From: Zoroaster sp. YZ-2022
Taxonomy: Eukaryota > Echinodermata > Asteroidea > Forcipulatida > Zoroasteridae
Direction of reading: 5' to 3'
Length of the DNA: 64,000 nt
NCBI GenBank assembly: GCA_029582265.1
Contig: CM055823.1
Coordinates: forward strand, 12,908,060 to 12,972,059
Shown here: in pieces, positions 37,156 through 48,584 of the stretch
Layout of the letters: each line of letters opens with the position of its first letter
How positions within the stretch are numbered: the stretch's first letter is position 1
Made by a program: the position numbers and the translations under genes
Notes under the pieces: generated by a model
The model's database searches: none
What the model saw: only the letters and a program-made list of their open reading frames with translations
Told to the model about the DNA's origin: nothing

Positions 37156-40100
37156 CGACAACTTTCACGTGTTAAACCTATGGGGTTTTGGTGGAAACAA
37201 GAAGAAACATAATCGAACGAAAACAATAAGCTTTCGGCGACCAGGCGGAAACCCTAATTAAAGTGGCTTACACCTTCCACCATCAGTCCTTTCTGTTCTG
37301 GCCATCGATCTTCAGAGGCTGTCTACTCGAAACTGCTCAAAGTATGATGACTGACTAGCTTGGTGACTTCAATCGGTCATTCCCAAACATTCATAAACTT
37401 CAATAATAAGAGTCTCTTCGTGGACTTCTAACTGTATTATATCACAGCTTAACGTACGATATCTTTTTTACTACCGCCGTTTATTTCGTGAAGAACCACA
37501 CACCTCTCCATCAATACCAAAGGTGTCCCACTTTTATACCAAAATCACCCTTCTAGCAAATTCTAGACTTACGTGTACAATTAAGCTGTCTGAGAACACC
37601 TATTTTAAAAATTACATTCCAGAAACTTCTCCATGCAAGTTTCGTAACTGAAAGAAAGTTCTAGAAACCCCTTCGCGCAAGTTTCATATAAAATTATTCA
37701 ACTGTAACAGACAATAATGAAATATATACATACACAAACTACACAATGGTGGATCATCAACCGGGTGGGAAGGAGGGCAAGTTACTACCCCCCATTTCCA
37801 GTGATGGGACTAGCTATAGACGATGAGATGGTCAAATGACAACATCCACCCATGTGTTGGCTTAGTCAACTTATATAGTAGTTTGTCTTTCCTTATATTC
37901 CTTAACTTGCCAGGTCCTTTGATTAAGGTATTCGGTCAGAAATCCACAGTTGTTTTTCTTCACATAGGTCCTAAGGATCTTTAATTTATTTGGCAAGATA
38001 GCATATGAGCGTTTTTTCGTCAAAGAGAGCCAGATATACTTTTGGATCAGATTGACATGAAATCCAAATCAGATATGTCTTAATGATCCGGATTCCAGAT
38101 CGGTCTGACCCACAAATTGATAGGGCCTCTTATGAGCCTCTTCGTGGTCAATTATGACCTGGACGATTTTAGGGTGAACAGTACTATACAAGAATTAATA
38201 AATATCCATTGTTCAAAAGGTTAGCTGAAATTGAAACTTCCCAAATTTGTTCGTTTGTTAATCTTAACAATGTGGGTAAGCTTTTTACTATTATGAATCA
38301 ATACGTGTCTTAGAACAGGATGACATTTTTACCTGAGGTCTAAATTGTAATTGTCAAGTTATAGCGGGCCTAGAACGATTTTGAAAAATTGTAAACCGTT
38401 CTACCCCTAATCTTTTGCACTTTTTGTGGTAAATATAAAAATATAAATAAACTAAGAATCTTTGTTTATGACGTAGTCATATATAAATACCTCATAAATA
38501 TCATGCTTTGATCTATGAACTGATATACATATTCCGTTGAATGTGTCATTTAGTCTACAAACAATGACATTGGGACAGTTAATTGATTGGATGACACATG
38601 ATGTGTCTTCCACCAATCAAATGACAAGTATGTGTGTTACGTCAGAATATGCATACGTCAGAAATTCGTAAACGGAGGGGCGGCGACCAAAAAAGTTTCC
38701 CCTAGAAATGTTCACTCGGAAAATATTTTGATGGCCCCGCTGCTTTTAAGAGAATTCGTTGTGGGGCCCATTTTTTTGTTTAAATTATTTGTGTTATTAT
38801 ACATATGAATTCCTAGAGGCCAGTTTTGACACTCAAGAATCTGAAACAATGCTGTGCATCTGCCCATAGGGTTCTGTGCACGCAGTTATATAACGCAGTT
38901 GAAGCATGTCGATAACCACCCGCTGGTCACACACGTTCCAATGCAGTTTCAGACAACAATTGTGATTGGCACAACAACTTTGGGACGGCCCTTAATATTG
39001 GCCAATCAGCTTCATTTTAACAACAGCTTTGGACAAATGTGTACAGTTTGTTTATCAGCAAGAACGAAAACAATCGGTAGAGGGCGTCCAAAGTTGTAAG
39101 TACAACTGCGCCGCATTGTTACAAGAATTCTGTCCGAAAATCGTATTCGCACTGTAAAAATGGCGAAACCCACAATCTTTGGTTGAAAATTGATGGGTTT
39201 TTAAAGTAGTTAAACAATTATTTTAAATCATCATTAAAAAGAGGAATAATGTACTTTCAGTTTGCCGAAAGAACTAAATTGATATCACCCACGGTTCAAA
39301 AGTTACGCTCTCAAAAAGCAAAATAATGGTCGCTGCTTAGGTTGCGCTAAGAAATTCATATGAATATTTTTGAACAGGCCACAGGGGGTGGGCTGTCCCT
39401 TCCACCACCACCCCGAGATTATGAGCTGGGGTACGATATACCAATCATCCTGAACAATATTATTTCATCTTAGAGAAAAAAGGGTAGCCTAATAAATACA
39501 TTGGTAATTGCTGTGTGTATCTTCATTCACCACTGTACAAATTTAAGTACATAGACCTGGGTGCTGGTAGGATGTTGCTGTTCATTAATACAAATACAAT
39601 ACTGCAATAGGTGTGGGTACAGGATGACACAAACGTATGGTCAATGTTTTTAGAATATAAATATTACCAGCAAATTATCTGCAATGAAGCAGTATACTAC
39701 GAGTACTTTTAAAGTTTGTTTTAGCGAAAATAGAGGCAATTATCATTATTTTGTTCGCAGGTTGAATTCAACGGGCCGCAGGTTGGTCACCCCTGTCTTA
39801 GAATGTAACTTGATTATATGTAGGCCTACTGACCAAGAAAGTAGAGCTAGTCATTAAACACGCCAGAGACACGGTAGCAATTACTATCTTGATAAAACAT
39901 CATCGACAGAACGATCAGTAAAAAACCCAATTCAGATGTGCAATAATAGTCCCTGCCCAAACTTACTTAAAACGTCTAGTCCTGCACTATGGCACTATTC
40001 TTGCCCTTACATACGTCTTAGAATGTAATTTGTAGGCCTACTGACCAGGATTTACCAGTAATAGGAATAAATGAAGATGTTAATGTCGTCAACGATAGAA

Positions 40101-41835
40101 TATAAAAATAAATACATTTACAGCAGTGATTTATATTCGGCTCAATATTCCCGATAAATTAGATAACGTTGATAGCATTTTGTTAAACGATTGGTTTATA
40201 ACATTATATCCTAATCTTGAATATCTGTTTTTTGGAGTTTCTGATCAGCTAGTCTCTATCAAATATATACGGTAGGATGGTTCGCAATATATACTCTCAA
40301 GCTTATAGACTGCGGTTGTAGCCAGTGAATGTTTGTCGGGCGTCTCTACTTATCACTTGGAAGGCGTATATGCTTCTCAGGCATTCTCTATTGAAGTTGA
40401 TTGAATTTGACATAAATTCAATAAGGTTGTTGGTATTAAATTATTAACGTCCTTATGAAAAGGCTCCGATGTAGCATTTCTCTGATTGTTTTGTACGAAA
40501 TAAATTCTATATATAGTTTTGTCTTATTTGTTAGCATTGTCTTTGAAGGTAATATAAGGCCACTTATTGTCTGTTTTATTTGTTTTAGTGGTTCTAACTC
40601 TGCTAATATTTTGTGCTAATATTTTAGATGTTTTTAGTATTATAATTTATACACATTGCAGCATACGATTGTTTAATTAAATTTGCTTTCCAATTTTAAC
40701 TCTTCTTGAAATTTGATTTGGTCGTTTATTTTTCTTCCGTTTTAGCTATTTTTGATCACCTGTATCGATTTGTTCCAAATATTTTGTAACACAGCAACGG
40801 GTTCTCTGTATCATGATGTTTCCACCATATTATACGCTGCAATTAACTCCATTGCGTGACAACACACATGAGCGCATCATGATTGAACTCCATGGTAAGG
40901 GCGTGTGTTAAGTAAGCCAAATGCCAATAGGCCCTATACATTTGTGAGAAATGTTTGTAAATGCATCCATGTTTTTTTTAAGAATCAAGAGATTTTGCGG
41001 AAATCCCACGGATCGGTGACGAAAATGGTAAGACCTACAAATCAGCAATTAAAAGGTACACAAGCAAAACAAACATGGATACATGTTCATAATATTTTCA
41101 AGAGAACAAATTCCTATTTGATAGGTCCTTTGAGAAAGATCATGTTTATGAATGTGTTTTTTTCAAGCCATGGATGTCATTTGCATATTTGTTCATGACT
41201 TGCTCCTATTCGTTACACAGTCCCTATTAACTTTGTATCTAGCGTATAATTGGCTTCATCAGGAGCACGGCCGTAGTCATAGCAACAGTTGAAACGAGCA
41301 AATCCTTGATCAACCCTGCCCTCATAGACAAACAGGTAAGTACCATGGTGTGTCTGAGTCCATGTACATTCTGCAACAAATATAATTTCACCTTAAAGAA
41401 AGATCCTTCTGAATTTGAGATATTTTTTAAAGAAAATTTTGCAACTTTTATAAGGTTGTTATTTCACGTATTCTGATGCGATTCATTCAACTGAAAGGTA
41501 AAATGGTCAAATAAATACGTACATATCACCTCGCTGTGCATATTTCTGAGATCATTGGCCAGAATGTCACAGGTTTGGCGCATTGCTCTTAATAATCATT
41601 TCCAAAAAATACGAATTTTAGGGTTGTTCGGACACAATTTTTCCTTAAGGATTTTTCCTGAACTACAACTGTGAATTAATTTGTGTCGTTCTTATAAATG
41701 CGAGATCTTATAAAGATCGTATACAAGTTGATTTGTAATTACCTACGTATTTCTCCAACCGAAATGACCGTTTACCTATTACTCTGTTCGAGCTGTACTA
41801 ATGAATTTATTTAACGGGAAAGCATTGGTTATGTT
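37156..41835. other. Non-coding; transposon ends only
   Basis: 38974-39097 is flanked by imperfect inverted ACAACTTTGG(G)ACG sequences and may be a small MITE. 39765-39795 ends ACGGGCCGCAGGTTGGTCAC-CCCTG, which on the minus strand (CAGGGGTGACCAACC) resembles a hAT terminus. No gene seen. Confidence 0.45.
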
Positions 41836-42060
41836 CAGTGGCGTATCTAGGATTTTTTGGGGGTAAATTTACCGACACAAAACTCATGAACAAACAAATT
41901 TACTTTGTTTTCCCCCAAAAATAGGTGATCTCTAAGTCGCTCACTGTTTAGCAGACAAATAAGTTCAGAAATACCTAAACGTTTGTGAATTTGTCGTCAA
42001 ACACTATTTTTTCCAACAAGTACGGGATGGCCACCCCTGCCCCCTTTGGTTACGACACTG
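41836..42060. mobile_element. Diverged hAT-like MITE
   Basis: The left end is CAGTGGCGTATCTAGG; the right end is the imperfect inverse, TTGGTTACGACACTG. Flanking 8-mers GTTATGTT and TTTATATT agree at 6 of 8 positions, consistent with an aged 8-bp duplication. The ends resemble the CAGCGGCGTAGCC type at 32316. Confidence 0.55.
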
Positions 42061-42102
42061 TTTATATTCTTTGTATCTAAATAAACATCAAACTATAAAT
42101 AT

Positions 42103-42289
42103 CGCGGAACCCGCTGCTATATAGGATTCTTGCCAGCCAATCGACATCGGACAAGCTCGGTCGTCGAGAGGTTAAGACGTCTGTACTAGTAAGCAGGAGG
42201 TCGTGGGTTCGAATTCCGCCCGAGTCGCTTGTGAAGTTTTTTTTCCACAGACACTCGGAAAGCACTGAGTATACAGTCGGTGTAGGTCA
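42103..42289 (+). mobile_element. tRNA-derived SINE, single plus-strand copy
   Basis: Same family as 11031 and 26897. It starts CGCGGAACCCGCTGCTATAT, has the tRNA-like domain with B box GGTTCGAATTCC, and ends at CAGTCGGTGTAGG without the 3' tail. It lies 365 bp downstream of the neuropeptide stop codon. Confidence 0.85.
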
Positions 42290-42654
42290 TTTGTATTCAT
42301 TCTAATGTGCAAGTAAAGAAAGAGCACTCTTTTCTAAATTCAATGATTTCACTTTAGACAAATATTTTGGAGAGATTGAAAACATCATCAGCTTTACACC
42401 ACGTAAGTTTAACATACAATTTTGGCAGTGTTCATTGTATAAATGATATTTTCAAAACATTTGTGTTTTATCTTTCAAGGGTTTTCAAGCTTTTTGGTCT
42501 CTTTCTCACACCACTGGGGTTGAAAAATGGTACACGCCGTGCATGGAAGTGACACTGTGATGGTTGTCAGCGAGAAGGCTCGCACGCATTATAGCACTCA
42601 AGCACTATAACATTAACTATAAATAAAGCCCAATAACCTACCTACAAACTGCTC

Positions 42655-43170
42655 CTACTCGAATCTCTCAGCCCAGTCATCACTAGAGCGTTTGCCAAAG
42701 ATTCCTCCACTCTGGAATACGTGTGGGACCCCTCCCTTGCGTGGTCTAGCAAACTCACTTTCGTCAGCAGACCTATCCACGTTCCGTGTTGGAAGAGTTC
42801 GTTCACTACCAGCGGCGTCGCGTTTACCGAACAGCCCCGATTGCTGATTGGCCCACAGTTGTCGCTTCTGTGCGGTATCCAGGTCCCTTTTCGGTTCCTG
42901 ATCTTGGTTGCTATGTAGATTCAGCCAATGGGTGTTTCGCTTGCCATACATTCCAGTTTGAGACCCTGGTAACCAGGATCGCTTGGCTGTGTTGGGATAC
43001 CGAGATTGCAAGTTATGTTTGGCAGCATATTCCGATAACACTCTCTCATCTTCGCTATCGAAATACACGCGAGCGTGAACAACTGAAATTGCAAGTAGTA
43101 AGAAATGAATAGCAATAATCATTTTGGCCATCTGTCCACTAGGCGCCATTTTTATCAGCATTACGTTCAC
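42655..43170 (-). CDS. Neuropeptide precursor, probably tachykinin-type
   Basis: A 171-codon single-exon frame. Residues about 14-34 form a signal peptide (MAKMIIAIHFLLLAISVVHA) preceded by a short extension; Met14 or Met8 may be the real start. Dibasic cleavage sites release three peptides, each ending in Gly-Lys-Arg, the signal for C-terminal amidation. They are SWLPGSQTGMY-NH2 (65-75), QLWANQQSGLF-NH2 (104-114, N-terminal Gln able to cyclise) and GGVPHVFQSGGIF-NH2 (146-158, preceded by Arg-Lys). The shared core is Q-S/T-G plus a hydrophobic residue, then F or Y amide. From memory, starfish tachykinin-type precursors carry very similar peptides; I could not check this. Spacers are acidic and polar, as usual. 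The frame ends DDWAERFE; a GT just after that codon could instead be a splice donor. Confidence 0.88.
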   Translation of the reverse strand: MNVMLIKMAPSGQMAKMIIAIHFLLLAISVVHARVYFDSEDERVLSEYAAKHNLQSRYPNTAKRSWLPGSQTGMYGKRNTHWLNLHSNQDQEPKRDLDTAQKRQLWANQQSGLFGKRDAAGSERTLPTRNVDRSADESEFARPRKGGVPHVFQSGGIFGKRSSDDWAERFE

Positions 43171-43196
43171 ACGTATTCAAGAAACTTTGGTCTATT

Positions 43197-43204
43197 TGAC
43201 GTCA
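43197..43204. promoter_or_regulatory. Palindromic cAMP response element
   Basis: A perfect TGACGTCA lies between the TATA box and the start codon, at or just after the predicted transcription start. Full CRE sites are classical CREB targets in neuropeptide genes. A half-site TGACGT also occurs at 43435-43440. Confidence 0.55.
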
Positions 43205-43234
43205 AATTTAACCCTAACTTTACGAAGAATCCTA

Positions 43235-43244
43235 TATTTATATA
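43235..43244 (-). promoter_or_regulatory. TATA box of the neuropeptide gene
   Basis: The minus strand reads TATATAAATA, 65 bp upstream of the first ATG at 43170. A start site 25-30 bp downstream would give a short 5' leader of roughly 40 bases if there is no upstream intron. Confidence 0.6.
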
Positions 43245-43307
43245 CTTTTCGCACGTTGACTCCTTACACAACCAAACGTCGCATTTAGCCGTGGATATCC
43301 GTTATTA

Positions 43308-43403
43308 GCCCCGCCCTATTAAAGTATTAGCCAATGGGGCGTTCATTCCTTGCCAGTGCGCAGTGTGCTTGAGCTCACGTGCTTCTGTGTGGATTTTCAT
43401 TGG
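43308..43403. promoter_or_regulatory. Upstream promoter cluster: GC box, CCAAT boxes, E-box
   Basis: Within 240 bp upstream of the start codon: GCCCCGCCCT at 43308-43317, CCAAT at 43331-43335, the E-box CACGTG at 43376-43381, and ATTGG (CCAAT on the minus strand) at 43399-43403. These are short motifs; the clustering next to a TATA box is the argument. Confidence 0.45.
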
Positions 43404-43409
43404 TTAACC

Positions 43410-45525
43410 GTATACAACGTATGTCGCTATACGATGACGTATTGGACTTCCTGGTATATTATTTTTACACACATCGTTGTGTAAATAGCATGTTTCTAAT
43501 TACTACAATTTGCGTTGCTAGCACCTTTCCTACGTATAGTCATAAATGTATCAATGTGCAATTCCTTTGTTGATGGCTTAATTTCATTTATTTGTGTATT
43601 AAAGATCATGATGATTATTTCAAGTTCGAAAACATGTTTTGTAACTCTTCACAATGTATCAGTATTTACAAGCATAAACGCCTTTTGTTCCTCCATGTTG
43701 GACTAAGATTATGAGTGACGCTCTCCAGCGACAAATGCACATGCTAATTAATAGCGTATAATATTTATTGACGACTGAGTATTTTGTTTGTGAGTACATT
43801 TTATATCGGTTTTATCGCCTGGATTGAAAGTTGAGTGAACAGCATTATCCTAGGAGAATTTATTTCTTGTCCATTATCTTTATTAAACCAGACGTGGGCT
43901 AGATTGTAATGGGTGATCCTATCGTGCACAGACCAATAAGTAGCCTGGACCACATGATCGCATGGTAAGCACGTATAGCTGGACGTATGAGTATCAGGCT
44001 TGCGCTTAATTTTATTTGATTGTATTCACGCATTCACTTATTGTATTCACTTATATACATACTAAGGAAACATTTAAAAAACAGTATAAAAACAATCCTG
44101 TGTAAGTTCCATCTTGTTTCACCGTGTCGTTAACGAGTAAAACAATGACATGCATTCATATTTTTATATTCTTCATTTGTAACGTGGAATGTTCGTCTCC
44201 AGTTGAAGATCAGTGTAGGATCAAAGCTCCGTCGATTGTCCATGGCCTGGGTGGATTTTTCTGTGCCATATATCATTACAAAATTTAAATACATATTTTA
44301 AAGTGAAATTGGTTATGAACAAGAACCATGCATCTTTGAATTAAAGTTAACAAAAAGTATTTATGAAAAAAGAAAATATAGATATGTTACCTTGAATTAC
44401 ATGAGATCCTAAAAACTAAAAAAATAATAATAATAAATGCAAATAAATGAATAAAAATGAAACGTACACCATCCAGTTAAAAAAAGTATCGCCGGGTTTC
44501 TTCATTATTGAACGGTAAGAATAATGGTGGGAAGCATGATTTTACTGTCAATATGTACCGTCATCAATTTATTTGGGGTTTTTGTTAACTGTTAAAACAA
44601 GCTTCTGAAAAACTATTTTGTGGAATATATCATCTCAAAGTAATTCCATTAAAAACAACAAATTGCCAAATATTGCCGATGAAACAAAGGGCTGCGCACA
44701 CCTTTTTCAAATAGTTTTGTTTTAATTATTTGTTGTTTTCCTTTCTGTAAAAAATACCTGTGTTTTAATGAATGAATAACTAACGATCATTGTCCTTTAT
44801 CATCATGCGTCACAACCCACATTACTCTGGCGCTGTTGTTATGCAAATAAACCTTCCATTGAAACAACAAAATGTAATGACGCAAAATTAGCACCACTAT
44901 TGCTACGTCACTGTAGTGTCGTTCATGACGTCTGATAATGACGAATCCCACAAGGCCTTATTGAATGTAATAACGGAGAAACGCCCACTGAAATGACAAT
45001 CATAATTTAAAATGCTGATTTTTTGTTTACATTTATTCAATGTTCAAAGCTAATAATTATTATATCATATTATGACCGTAATCGGCAATAATCAAACTAT
45101 TTAATACTAGTGCAACCAAAGTGCGAAGGGGACAATAGGGTCAGAAAATAGGTGTTTGAATAATCACGAAGTTAATAATCATAATGAAACTGGTGTATGT
45201 AGAATTATAGGTGAATATGTCAAAGCAACTGTCACTCGTACTTTGAGAATGAGGTATTTTGAGAATGAGGTATAAGAAGGGGGACAGTTCTTTGAATGTG
45301 TGTAAAAGAGATATACCTAGTAGATGATGTAAGTTGTGCCTTATTTGTGATAATCGTCTAAGTATAGTAAAACTATTAAATGTGCTATATAGAAACATTG
45401 CTTGTTGACGAATCCGTCATTAACTCGTTCTAGCAAGTGGAAATAATGCTGATTAGAGATTTTATTTCGATATCGGTTTGATCAACAATATATCCTTCAT
45501 ACTCTCAGGATAACATTATAAAGGC
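43410..45525. other. Non-coding; no gene seen
   Basis: Sequence upstream of the neuropeptide gene. No exon or element is recognised apart from low-complexity AATA runs near 44410-44455. Confidence 0.5.
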
Positions 45526-45530
45526 AGGTT

Positions 45531-45695
45531 CATACTTCACGCGAACGCGATTATGAATAGAACTTTTACGTCACAAGTTCGCAGCGATTGATTCGCGCAT
45601 TATGGGTTTCACTTTAGTGATTCATTCCAGAAACCTTAGGTTTTCAAGTCACATTGCGCTTTGTGTTTGCGTTCGCGTGAAAAATGAACTGACCT
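45531..45695. mobile_element. Probable MITE with about 30-bp imperfect inverted repeats
   Basis: The left end AAGGCAGGTTCATACTTCAC plus GCGAACGCGA is mirrored at the right by TGCGTTCGCGTG-AAAAATGAACTGACCTT. The interior is 100 bp and moderately GC-rich with several TTCGC/GCGAA words. The flanking duplication is unclear. Confidence 0.65.
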
Positions 45696-46018
45696 TAATT
45701 AGGGATTTATAGAGGCCACCTTATAACTAGGTTATTATTTTGTAAGTTCAGTGTCAATACAACATACCATATACTCCAAGAACAACGTTGATTACAATCA
45801 TTATGGCACTGTGAAAGAGTGCCGTTGCAGAACAGAAATGTTTAAAACAAAAAAAAATTAAGAAATAAATGTTTGGTTTACTGCCTTTAATTTGGTACCT
45901 AACAGTGCTGAAGTATTATTTAAAAACAAAACCAATACCAAAAACTATTTATCCGAACTTTCTACCAGTCAGGACATATCCAGGAAGCTGCAGTGTTTGT
46001 TTGATTTCATATTGAACG

Positions 46019-46019
<1 letters not shown>

Positions 46020-46061
<42 letters not shown>
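46020..46061. repeat. (TTA)n microsatellite
   Basis: About fourteen trinucleotide repeats. The poly-Ile open frame across it is an artefact. Confidence 0.95.
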
Positions 46062-46062
<1 letters not shown>

Positions 46063-46653
46063 TAGTATTTTATTAATATGTTTGTTGTATTCATTAGATA
46101 AGTGACCAGTTCGAACATGATTCGATTCGATTCGCAGTTTATAATCTCTGGTACAGAGTTCATTGACAGTATCCAATTAAGTCTTGATGGCTGCTTACGG
46201 TCGCTGAGCCATTGTCAGATTATGTGATGGTAAAGTCGATGCAGGAAGATTCAGAGGGACACATTGATTAAGTCACAAGAGGGCGGCAGACATCATGGTG
46301 GTGAGTTTCTGAAATAAAAAATACATGTATCACAAATTAAATAAATAAGTAAAGAAAATTATTGAATATAAACGAATGAATTAATTCACTGATTAATAAA
46401 ATAATTTCATCAAAAATGCATTCGTCTGTATATATTGCTGTATAAATCTGTATATATCGTCTGTATAAATCTGTATATATTGCTGTTTACTTAGAAGAAG
46501 GAAAGTTATTTCAAAATAATTGCCAAGGACATGAATAAAGAGTCATTTAAATGAATAAATGGATGCACATCTTTAAAATAACCGGTGAAATACCGAAACG
46601 CAGGGAATATACATTAACAAATCAAACCTCTTTAGCCTGTTGATAATGTAAAC

Positions 46654-46917
46654 AATTCGTCCCTAATTTGCCATAGTGACCAATCCGACTTTTTAAAATT
46701 TTAAGTTTTCCCGCCCATTAGTACATTCAGGAAGAGACCTACCATTGTATCTAATCCACATGCATGTATTCCTTATAGTTTTGGAGATAGAGCATGCATT
46801 CAAATGACGAATGCTCTAACTGGCTATTTTTGTAATTTGGCAAAGTGACCAATACTGCATTGGTCACTATGCCAACTTAATTCGGGATTGGTCACTATGG
46901 CAAATTAGGGACGAATT
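46654..46917. mobile_element. MITE with perfect 33-bp terminal inverted repeats
   Basis: The left end 46654-46686 starts AATTCGTCCCTAATTTGCC and the right end 46885-46917 is its exact inverse. Inside, near 46834-46876, a second hairpin reuses part of the same motif (AGTGACCAAT / ATTGGTCACT). The outermost AATT is itself palindromic and may be a 4-bp target duplication. No coding capacity. Confidence 0.9.
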
Positions 46918-46919
46918 AT

Positions 46920-47930
46920 GACAGTTTCACATATAACTTTATTGGGTGTAAAATTGATGATGGTATAAAAGATCTATATAAATATTTCTCTCTTTGGTAC
47001 TATATCACTTCAGTATAATGTTTGTATTTACTTATTGATTGATTTATTATTTAAAGATGTACCGTACGTGTTTTGCACTAATTTACCGGTAAATATATTG
47101 ACATTAGGTACTTTGCACAACACAATAGTCAGCAGCTTAGTTCACCAATTAAAAGGTGCCTAAATGAATTTATAAAGTGACCCACCATAAATTAATATGT
47201 GGAAATTGTTACTGTCAAACTATGCTTCTAATGAATATTTTAAATAATGTGTAATTTTATATTATTTGTAATCCTTTCCTCAAGTAAAATAGCAATGTTC
47301 CGATTAAAAAGATAAGTTTCGGATATTGCCGTGAAAACCACGACCGATGCAACTTTAAGACAATTCAAAAACAATCACAGAGACATAATAAGAAAAACAA
47401 ACTACTGAATTTTTCGACTTCATGAAACCAAGATTCCACATAAGAACGAATAATAAAAATCTTTAAAAATTCAAAATAGTTCTTGTTAAAGAACATAAGG
47501 CTAAACATTGTTAATTAAAAAAGAAAAACTTGAATTTTAATGTAAGATTTACTAAATCTGATGTAATCTTCCGTAATTTGTTTTCCAGTTCGAATTTAGG
47601 AAAGAGTATAGGCCTACTCTTTCCTAAATTCCAGCTTAGATTGAGTACAAACTATATAACTGCAATTTCCCTAATTTCTCGTGAACGACATAACGTAATG
47701 GGTTGAAACTTTCACATAATGGTTTTAATGTATATCTTCATGCTTGTAAAAGAGTAAGCGTAATCTTAGAAACTAATTTTCCAACAAACCCACTATTGTA
47801 CCTTCCATTTAAACGACACAAAGTAATTATATCGCACCAATTCTTAAATTATTCATGCACACTGTGAACTAAAAAAAGTTATTACCACATTACCTCGGGT
47901 ATAAGCCCGACCCCACCACACACACACACA
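46920..47930. other. Non-coding with a perfect hairpin and a CA run
   Basis: 47592-47631 is a perfect 17-bp hairpin (GAATTTAGGAAAGAGTA and its inverse) with loop TAGGCC. 47690-47825 is an old dispersed repeat shared with 26730 and 29365. A short (CA)n run lies at about 47915-47931. No gene seen. Confidence 0.6.
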
Positions 47931-47934
47931 CAAG

Positions 47935-48235
47935 AAGCACGGGTGGCCGAGTGGTTAACCCACTTGCCTCTCACCACTGTGACCCAGGTTCGATTCCCGA
48001 ATTGGACCTGGTTTCTGGGTTCAAGTCTCGATTCTGACCTGTCTCATGTGAGTTGAAGTTATTTCTCCTGTGTTTCCAGTCTTCTCGGATAAGGACACTA
48101 AAATGTAGGCCCCGTTTGCCTTCACTCCTAATCTATATAAGGCGGACGTTAAAGACCCACCGAGGACGCTGGCCCGTGGTACCATCCTCAGCACCGCCAA
48201 CACGGGGAAAGAAGCGGCCAAGAGTAAGTCAGCAC
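47935..48235 (+). mobile_element. tRNA-derived SINE
   Basis: It starts with a tRNA-like head, GGGTGGCCGAGTGGTTAA (A box) and GGTTCGATTCCC (B box), in a Ser/Leu-type arrangement. A body with CCTGTCTCATGTGAG and GACACTAAAATGTAGGCCCC follows, then a GC-rich 3' part. It is a different family from the 11031 SINE. Confidence 0.65.
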
Positions 48236-48584
48236 TTTCAAAATATTTTAATTTCCACCGGTCCTTTTCAGGACCACCACAACTTCTCAAAAGAGATATT
48301 TCATGCCATCTGTCTACCATATTATCTAATTAATATAATACAAATATAAAACGTATATATTATTTAACACATAACTATCTCCCGACTATGGCAAACCGGA
48401 AATTCACGAAAGTAGCGAAACGTTCACAATCAAAACGAAAATTTAAATAATGTTCACTTGAACGCTCATATAAAACCAAACTTTACCCAATTAGTCTACT
48501 GACTACACTAGCAGAACAAAGTGAACAATTCATCACAAACCTATTCAAAGCAAAACTATTTCAAAGGAAAAACTTGCTCTGGTT

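Noticed and set aside
42721..43112. Plus-strand frames opposite the neuropeptide precursor
   Set aside because: Antisense shadows of the real minus-strand coding sequence.
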